Shown here one piece after another: positions 58,800-64,000 of a stretch of 64,000 bases of DNA. Numbering within the stretch: the stretch's first letter is position 1; every line of letters begins with the position of its first letter. Origin of the DNA: Deinococcus psychrotolerans (GTDB lineage Bacteria > Deinococcota > Deinococci > Deinococcales > Deinococcaceae); assembly GCF_003860465.1 (NCBI RefSeq), contig NZ_CP034185.1, positions 310,001 to 374,000 on the forward strand, written 5' to 3'. The notes below the pieces were generated by a model. That model searched no databases. It was given only the letters and a program-made list of their open reading frames with translations, and was not told the origin of the DNA. Position numbers and translations under genes: made by a program.

Positions 58800-58857
58800 A
58801 TGTAACGTTTTCATGCTTTACTCGACTCGGTATTTAACTCATTAGCTTGCCTATACT
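58800..58857 (+). promoter_or_regulatory. LacI-type operator and -10 element of the GH4 operon
   Basis: ATGTAACGTTTTCAT (58800-58814) matches the operator before the LacI gene at 14 of 15 bases. TATACT at 58852-58857 is a good -10; no convincing -35 stands 16-18 bases before it. ATG 58878 has AAAAGGACT as ribosome site. Confidence 0.7.
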
Positions 58858-58877
58858 CGGCAAAAGGACTCCCTGCT

Positions 58878-60161
58878 ATGGCTCAAGTCAAAATCGCTTA
58901 TATCGGCGGCGGCAGCACCCGCGCCCCCGGCACCGTCGCTTCATTTATTCGGCAGGCCGCTAACTTCTCTGGCTCGGAAATAGTGCTGCAAGACCTCAAC
59001 GAGGAGCAGCTGGACTTGGTGTGCCGGTTGTCGCGCAAGATGGCGGCGGCGCAGGGCGCAGACCTCAAAATCAGCGCGACCACCGACAGACGGGCGGCCC
59101 TAGACGGCTGCGACGGGGTGCTGTCGAGTTATCGGCCCGGCGGCTTCGAGGCCCGTGCCCAAGACGAGCGCATTCCGCTGCATCACGGGGCGATTGGGCA
59201 GGAAACACAGGGAGCGGGCGGCTTTTTTATGGCGCTGCGGGCCATTCACATCGCCCGGGGCTTGGTGGAAGACATGCAGGCCATCTGCCCCGACGCCACC
59301 CTGTTCAATTACACCAATCCGGTCAATATCGTGGCTCAAGCGGTGGCGGATCACTCGGCCATCAAGGTGGTGTCGCTGTGCGAAGGCCCGATTGTTTTTC
59401 CGCAGGAGATCGCCGAACTCGCCGGACTCGACCCCGCCAAGGTGCGGGCGGTGATGCTGGGCCTCAACCACGCTTGCTGGAGCGCGGAAGCAGAATATGA
59501 CAGCCAGCCGATGCTGCCGATTTTGGCGCAGAAGTTGGAAGAAGGCATTGCCGACGACTGGGCGCGGCGCTGGATCAGCTTGGCGGTGCAGATGGACAGC
59601 CTGCCCGCTTCGTACATGAAGTATTACTACTTTGAGCGCGAGATGCTGCGGGAGCTCTTGGACAAGCCGACCACCCGCGCCGAGGACATCCTTAGAGACG
59701 TGCCGAGCTACTGGCAGCACTACCGCCAGCAACTGGACGCCAAGAACCCGGCGCTCGAACCCGAGCTCTCACGCGGCGGCATTTTTGAACTCGAAGTCGC
59801 TGTAGACGTGATGGACGCCCTCTTCAACGACAAAAACGAAATCTGGCCGACCAATGTGGTGAACGCGGGGGCGATTCAGGATTTCCCCGATTCGCGGGTA
59901 GTGGAAGTGCCGTGCTTGGTCAACCGGCAAGGCGTAAGGCCTCTTGGCGGCTACCGGGTGCCGCCGCCGGTTCGCGGGTTGCTCAGCGCTCTGGGCGAAT
60001 ACCAGCAGCTCGCCGCCGACGCCGCGTGGAGTGGCAGCCGCAAAGAAGCTATAGCAGCGCTGACGAGCAATCCATTGGTGCGAACTTTGCCGCTGGCCCA
60101 GACGCTGTATGACGAACTCGCCCGCGCCCACCGCCAGTTCTTGCCGGAGCGGCTGTGGTGA
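58878..60161 (+). CDS. GH4 family NAD- and metal-dependent glycosidase
   Basis: 427 residues. N-terminal NAD-binding IAYIGGGSTRAPG, then NYTNPVN (147-148), Cys168 (SLCEGP) and His198 (GLNHACW), which ligand the metal in GH4 enzymes. GH4 acts by a redox elimination mechanism, usually on 6-phospho-glycosides. No PTS genes are nearby, so the phosphate may come from the kinase two genes on, or this member uses unphosphorylated sugars. Likely role: splitting an amino-sugar disaccharide such as a chitobiose derivative; inferred from neighbours. Stop and next start overlap by one base (TGATG). Confidence 0.88.
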   Translation: MAQVKIAYIGGGSTRAPGTVASFIRQAANFSGSEIVLQDLNEEQLDLVCRLSRKMAAAQGADLKISATTDRRAALDGCDGVLSSYRPGGFEARAQDERIPLHHGAIGQETQGAGGFFMALRAIHIARGLVEDMQAICPDATLFNYTNPVNIVAQAVADHSAIKVVSLCEGPIVFPQEIAELAGLDPAKVRAVMLGLNHACWSAEAEYDSQPMLPILAQKLEEGIADDWARRWISLAVQMDSLPASYMKYYYFEREMLRELLDKPTTRAEDILRDVPSYWQHYRQQLDAKNPALEPELSRGGIFELEVAVDVMDALFNDKNEIWPTNVVNAGAIQDFPDSRVVEVPCLVNRQGVRPLGGYRVPPPVRGLLSALGEYQQLAADAAWSGSRKEAIAALTSNPLVRTLPLAQTLYDELARAHRQFLPERLW

Positions 60162-60856
60162 TGGTCAGCGGCGCGGAGCTCAACATTCAGCCGGATTCGC
60201 AAGCGCTGGCCACCGCCGCCGCCGACTTTATCGCCGAGCAGGTTCGCGCCAACCCGGATTTGAGCATTTTGGTCGCCACCGGCAACACCCCCATGCCGAC
60301 TTACGCCGAGTTGGCGCGGCGGGTGCGGGCCGGTGAGTTGGAGATGAACCGTGTGGTAGCGGTGCAGCTCGACGAATACCTGGGCGTGGCGGAAGACGAC
60401 CCGCGCAGTTTGTGGAGCTGGATGCTCAGGTCGTTCGTGGAGCCGCTGGGTATTCGCCGCACCGTCAAGCTGGAAGACCCACGTACTTTTGAAGCGGCTA
60501 TTGCCGCGCTCGGCGGGCTCGACTTGGCGATTTTGGGACTGGGGCCAAACGGACACCTCGGCTTCAACGAACCGCCCAGCCCCGCTGACGCACCGACCCG
60601 CGTGCTGGAGTTGACGCCCGAAAGTTTGGCAAGCAACGCCGCTTACTGGGGCGAGCTGCCGGTGCCGAGACAGGCCATCACCGCCGGAATGGACATTATT
60701 CTGGCAGCCCGGAAAACCCTGCTGCTGGTCAGCGGAGCGCACAAACGCGCCGTCTTGCGCTCAGCGCTGGAAGATGGGCCAACTCCCGATTTGCCTGCCT
60801 CGCTGCTGCGGCGCACCCCGCTAACGGTCGTCGCGGACGAGGCCGCTTGGGTATGA
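60161..60856 (+). CDS. NagB-like glucosamine-6-phosphate deaminase/isomerase family protein
   Basis: 231 residues with the phosphate loop ATGNTP (39-44), DEYLG (Asp71) and GPNGHLGFNEP (Asn130, His132, Glu137). In E. coli NagB the position of Asn130 is the catalytic Asp of DGH; Asn there occurs in some related sequences as I recall, so activity is open. Function by context: GlcN-6-P to fructose-6-P and ammonia. ATG 60161 is chosen over two upstream GTG codons. No nagA deacetylase gene is in the window. Confidence 0.8.
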   Translation: MVSGAELNIQPDSQALATAAADFIAEQVRANPDLSILVATGNTPMPTYAELARRVRAGELEMNRVVAVQLDEYLGVAEDDPRSLWSWMLRSFVEPLGIRRTVKLEDPRTFEAAIAALGGLDLAILGLGPNGHLGFNEPPSPADAPTRVLELTPESLASNAAYWGELPVPRQAITAGMDIILAARKTLLLVSGAHKRAVLRSALEDGPTPDLPASLLRRTPLTVVADEAAWV

Positions 60857-61848
60857 GCGGGGTGGCGGCGAACGATCTGGTCTTAGGGATAGACGCAGGC
60901 AACACCAAAACCATTGCCCTGATCGCCGACACCTCTGGCACGGTGCGCGGCTACGGGCGGGCTGGGCCCAGCAACATCTATGTCCAGCCACAACAAGCCC
61001 TGCGCCACTTGGAAGACGCGGTGGCAGCGGCCAAAACCAACGCGGGGGTCGGCCATGAGCCGCTGCGAGCCGTGACCCTCAGCGCCACCGGAGCGGACTG
61101 GCCCGAGGACTTCACCCTGCTGGAAGGTGAGCTGCGCCGCTGGAACTGGGCCAAGCGCCAGCAAGTCGTCAACGACGCGGTGGGAGCGCTGCGGGCCGGA
61201 TCGCTGGATGGCCTCGGCGTGGCGGTGGCCTGCGGCACCAGCGCGGGCATCGCCGCCTGCAGCGCCGACGGACGGGTGTGGCACAGCAGTTACTGGCAAG
61301 AACCCGAGGGCGCAGAGGAGCTGGCCCGACTAGCACTGCGGGCCGTTTACCGTGCCGAACTCGGCATAGACCCACCCACCCAGCTGACGAACCGGGTGCT
61401 GGCCCATTTTGAGATGCCCAGCGTGGAAGCCTTGCTGCACTCTCTTACTGGACGCACCCAAACGGTTCCGGCTCACTTGGGCCGACTGGCGCGAGTGCTG
61501 CTCGATACCGCCGCAGCGGGCGACCCGACCAGCTTCAGGCTCTTGCAAAAGCACGGCGCGGCGCTGGGCGATTACGCGCTGGCGGCTGCGGGCAAAGTGG
61601 GCTTATCTGGCGATTATCTGCTGACCACTTCCGGCGGCGTGATGCGGCATCCCTCGCCAGTTTTGCGTGAAGCGCTGATGGCGCGGGTACGGGAAAACTC
61701 TCCTGATGTCCGCTGGCAAGCCAGCCACCACGAACCCGTCTTCGGAGCGCTGCTGCTGGCTTTGGAGCTGGCCGGAGGCGTCATCAGTCCGGCCCTGTTT
61801 GGGCGGCTGGAAGAAACCTGCCCGGATGACTCGCTGTTTTTGACTTGA
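60853..61848 (+). CDS. BadF/BadG/BcrA/BcrD-family kinase, probable N-acetylglucosamine kinase
   Basis: 331 residues of the ASKHA fold: phosphate-1 motif GIDAGNTKT, GCGTSAG-like ACGTSAGIAA, and TTSGGVM as second phosphate segment. Members include mammalian and bacterial GlcNAc kinases. Next to nagB-like and GH4 genes, GlcNAc or glucosamine phosphorylation is likely. ATG 60853 overlaps the nagB stop (ATGA), so the three genes form one unit. Confidence 0.85.
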   Translation: MSGVAANDLVLGIDAGNTKTIALIADTSGTVRGYGRAGPSNIYVQPQQALRHLEDAVAAAKTNAGVGHEPLRAVTLSATGADWPEDFTLLEGELRRWNWAKRQQVVNDAVGALRAGSLDGLGVAVACGTSAGIAACSADGRVWHSSYWQEPEGAEELARLALRAVYRAELGIDPPTQLTNRVLAHFEMPSVEALLHSLTGRTQTVPAHLGRLARVLLDTAAAGDPTSFRLLQKHGAALGDYALAAAGKVGLSGDYLLTTSGGVMRHPSPVLREALMARVRENSPDVRWQASHHEPVFGALLLALELAGGVISPALFGRLEETCPDDSLFLT

Positions 61849-61890
61849 ATGACCTGCTTACACACCCCACTTTCCCAAAGGACGCCCACC

Positions 61891-62739
61891 ATGCCTACCC
61901 CTTCCGAGCCGCTCACCCTCAGCGCCCTCTACATTTACCCGGTCAAATCGGCCGGCGGCATTTCGCTCTCGACTTCGGCGGTGGGGCCGCGTGGCCTGAT
62001 TCATGACCGGCGCTGGATGGTGGTGGACGCGTCGGGGCGGCTGGTGACGCAGCGCGAGGAGACGCGCCTCAAGTTGGTGGACGTCAGCTTGGAAGAGAGC
62101 GGCCTGCGACTCGGCGCACCGCAGATGCCCAGCTTAAGTGTGCCTTTTGAGCCGCAGGGCCAGCTCCTCACCGCCGACCTGTGGGGCCAAATGCTGCCGA
62201 GTGTTTCGGTGTCGCCGGAGTGCGCCGCGTGGCTGAGTCGGTACTTGGGCGGCCAGTTCGAGCTGGTTTATATGCCCGACGAAACGCAGCGCTTTCAACC
62301 GGATGACCGGCCTTATAGCTCGCAGCTCAGCTTCGTGGACGGCAGTCCATTTAACCTGATCAGCGCGGCGTCACTGGCTGACCTCAACGCCCAACTCGCT
62401 CGCCCGGTCAGCGCCGCCGATCTGCGCCCCAACTTTGTGATCAGCGGCGGGGCCGCGTATCAAGAAGACTTCTGGCGGCGCATCCGCATCGGCGCGGTGG
62501 GTTTTGAAGTGGTGGAAACCTGTGCCAGATGCAGCGTCATCAACGTGACGAAGGAAGCCCAGATGAGCGCCGAACCGCTCCGCACGCTGGCCCGCACCCG
62601 CAGACGCGGTCAGGACGTGCCGTTCGGACAAAATATGGTGCAAGACGCGCCGCTGACTGGGCGAACCGGACGCCTCGACGTGGGCGACAAGCTGGAAGTG
62701 CTGGAAATTGCCGACACACCAACACCGATTTATCACTGA
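61891..62739 (+). CDS. MOSC domain protein (YcbX/mARC-like)
   Basis: 282 residues. MOSC_N beta-barrel (SALYIYPVKSAGGISL, RWMVVD) and MOSC domain with Cys211 and Cys214 (VETCARCSVINV), the region that ligands molybdenum in mARC/YcbX proteins. No ferredoxin domain follows. Such proteins reduce N-hydroxylated compounds or transfer sulfur; the substrate is unknown. AAAGGACG precedes ATG 61891; the frame from 61849 is longer but weaker. Confidence 0.88.
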   Translation: MPTPSEPLTLSALYIYPVKSAGGISLSTSAVGPRGLIHDRRWMVVDASGRLVTQREETRLKLVDVSLEESGLRLGAPQMPSLSVPFEPQGQLLTADLWGQMLPSVSVSPECAAWLSRYLGGQFELVYMPDETQRFQPDDRPYSSQLSFVDGSPFNLISAASLADLNAQLARPVSAADLRPNFVISGGAAYQEDFWRRIRIGAVGFEVVETCARCSVINVTKEAQMSAEPLRTLARTRRRGQDVPFGQNMVQDAPLTGRTGRLDVGDKLEVLEIADTPTPIYH

Positions 62740-62824
62740 AGCGGACTCCACCAGTGGCGCAACTGGGGAAAGTCAGTATCTAGTACGATCAAGAATTCGC
62801 CAGCAGTGAAAAGATCTTACCTGG

Positions 62825-62855
62825 TTTACATCTCAACATAATAAACAGCTACACT
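62825..62855 (+). promoter_or_regulatory. promoter of the NTF2-like gene, leaderless type
   Basis: TTTACA (62825-62830), 19 bases, TACACT (62850-62855), then 5 bases to ATG 62861. There is no Shine-Dalgarno. The gap before it also has a small CCAGT/ACTGG hairpin at 62751-62766. Confidence 0.5.
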
Positions 62856-62860
62856 GCACC

Positions 62861-63286
62861 ATGACTTCTACTGACCCGCAGCATGTCCTGAGCGCTTACC
62901 AGGCCGCCGTCTTTGCCAGAGATGTGGACGCGCTGCTGGCTCTCTACGCCGAGGAGGTCTGTGTTTTTGATGTGTGGGGGGTCTGGGCTTACGACGGGGC
63001 CACCGCTTGGCGCACAGCGGTGGAAGAGTGGTTCGGCTCGCTGGGCGATGAACAGGTACAGGTCAGTTTCAGTGAAGTGCAGGTCAGAGCGGGCGACAAC
63101 CTGAGCACGCTTCACGCTGTCGTGACGTATCAGGGCCAGTCGGCGCGGGGCGAGGTGCTCAGGGCCATGCAAAATCGGCTGACTTGGGTGCTGGAACGGC
63201 GTTTGGGCGGATGGAAAATTATCCACGAGCACACCTCCGCGCCCGCCAATCCTGAAACGCTCAAAGTGATGCTTGCCAAAGCCTGA
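62861..63286 (+). CDS. SnoaL/NTF2-like small protein
   Basis: 141 residues with the cone-shaped NTF2-like pattern: helix VLSAYQAAVFARDVDALLALYAEE, then VFDVWG, beta strands, and WKIIHEHTSAP at the end. The family includes ketosteroid isomerases, cyclases and many unassigned stress proteins; no function can be given. Intracellular, single gene with its own promoter. Confidence 0.8.
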   Translation: MTSTDPQHVLSAYQAAVFARDVDALLALYAEEVCVFDVWGVWAYDGATAWRTAVEEWFGSLGDEQVQVSFSEVQVRAGDNLSTLHAVVTYQGQSARGEVLRAMQNRLTWVLERRLGGWKIIHEHTSAPANPETLKVMLAKA

Positions 63287-63322
63287 CGTGTCATGCTCAG
63301 AGGCGCTAGATTCAGAATCACC

Positions 63323-64000
63323 ATGACCCAAACCCCCGTAACCCAGACCAACCCTCAGCCGCGCATCACCGTTTGGAACGAATACCGCCACGAAAAAGAA
63401 AACCCCAAGGTCAGCGCCGTTTACCCGGACGGCATTCACAAAGTGATTGCGGTGGGCCTGAGCGCTCACGGCTTCGAGAACGTTCACACCGCCACGCTCG
63501 ATGAGCCGGAACACGGCCTGACCAATGAGGTGCTGGACAACACCGACGTGCTGATCTGGTGGGGCCACAAAGCGCACGGCGACGTGTCGGACGAGGTCGC
63601 CGCCAAAGTGGTGGCCCGCGTGCTGGACGGCATGGGCCTGATCGTGCTGCACTCTGGGCATTTCAGCAAGGTCTTCAAAGCACTGATGGGCACCGGCTGC
63701 GACCTCAAGTGGCGCGAGGCCAACGACAAAGAGCGGCTGTGGGTCGTCAACCCGGCGCACCCGATTGCCCAGAACGTCGGTGAATACATCGAGCTGGAAG
63801 CCGAGGAGATGTACGGCGAACATTTTGATATACCCGCGCCAGACGAGCTGGTGTTTGTCAGTTGGTTTTCCGGCGGTGAGGTCTTCAGAAGCGGCTGCAC
63901 CTTCACGCGCGGCAGCGGCAAGATCTTTTACTTTCGGCCCGGTCACGAGACGTATCCGACCTACCATCAGGCCAAGATTCAGCAGGTCATCGCCAACGCT
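63323..64000 (+). CDS. ThuA-like protein (trehalose utilisation family), 3' end outside the window
   Basis: 226 codons are open to the right edge. ThuA features: [62 protein letters not shown] and [12 protein letters not shown]. The fold is class I glutamine amidotransferase-like without the usual catalytic Cys. ThuA proteins are tied to sugar catabolism (trehalose, keto-sugars), mechanism unclear. ATG 63323 has no Shine-Dalgarno. Confidence 0.87.
   Translation, partial: MTQTPVTQTNPQPRITVWNEYRHEKENPKVSAVYPDGIHKVIAVGLSAHGFENVHTATLDEPEHGLTNEVLDNTDVLIWWGHKAHGDVSDEVAAKVVARVLDGMGLIVLHSGHFSKVFKALMGTGCDLKWREANDKERLWVVNPAHPIAQNVGEYIELEAEEMYGEHFDIPAPDELVFVSWFSGGEVFRSGCTFTRGSGKIFYFRPGHETYPTYHQAKIQQVIANA

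Overview
This 64 kb window is a high-GC bacterial chromosome segment with dense, mostly operonic genes and no mobile element, rRNA, tRNA or CRISPR array that I can see. The best guess is a Deinococcus-type organism. This is an inference from the gene set, from several genes that lack a Shine-Dalgarno sequence but have a TANNNT -10 hexamer 5-8 bases before the start codon (the leaderless pattern reported for Deinococcus), and from the envelope and c-di-GMP proteins. No phylogenetic marker gene is present to confirm it.

Left third: positions 1-4623 hold the distal part of a homoprotocatechuate (4-hydroxyphenylacetate) meta-cleavage operon, hpaB(end)-hpaD-hpaC-hpaG-hpaF-hpaH-hpaI, with overlapping or closely spaced genes. 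Then come a large GGDEF / tandem-NTPase / TPR protein (minus strand), gltB-gltD glutamate synthase with a clear terminator, and a 5TM-LytS-like / GGDEF / GAF / HD-GYP c-di-GMP enzyme. Next is a minus-strand envelope operon (small one-TM protein, class A penicillin-binding protein, secreted VWA-like protein, four-TM protein). A gluconate-dehydrogenase-like GMC oxidoreductase operon follows, then a Zn/Cd P-type ATPase with an SmtB/ArsR-like operator over its promoter.

Middle: positions 27185-34470 (minus) hold a secreted HExxH protein, an alpha-2-macroglobulin with a CTEQ thioester motif, its DUF1175/YfaT-like partner and a secreted PQQ-type sugar dehydrogenase. A solitary tyrosine recombinase and a GH84 O-GlcNAcase-like hexosaminidase are followed by a family-5 ABC transporter (permease, permease-ATPase fusion, ATPase) without a binding protein, and a GH3 glycosidase.

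Right third: positions 44117-55388 (minus) form a probable nine-gene operon: NSAR/OSBS-type racemase, GNAT acyltransferase, two peptide permeases, binding protein, two paralogous beta-lactamase-fold hydrolases, a D-aminoacylase-like amidohydrolase and an RpiR regulator. The content fits uptake and stereo-inversion of D-amino-acid peptides. Upstream are a promoter overlapped by three TTGCAA palindromes and a possible 23-codon leader ORF coupled to the racemase start. Divergently, a LacI regulator, an orphan family-5 binding protein and a GH4-nagB-like-GlcNAc-kinase operon share LacI-type operator sequences. This binding protein without permeases may serve the permeases without a binding protein 16 kb away. 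The window ends with a MOSC protein, an NTF2-like protein and the start of a ThuA-like gene.

The theme of the right half is probable scavenging of amino sugars and D-amino-acid peptides, compatible with cell-wall or chitin-derived material; substrates are inferred, not shown.
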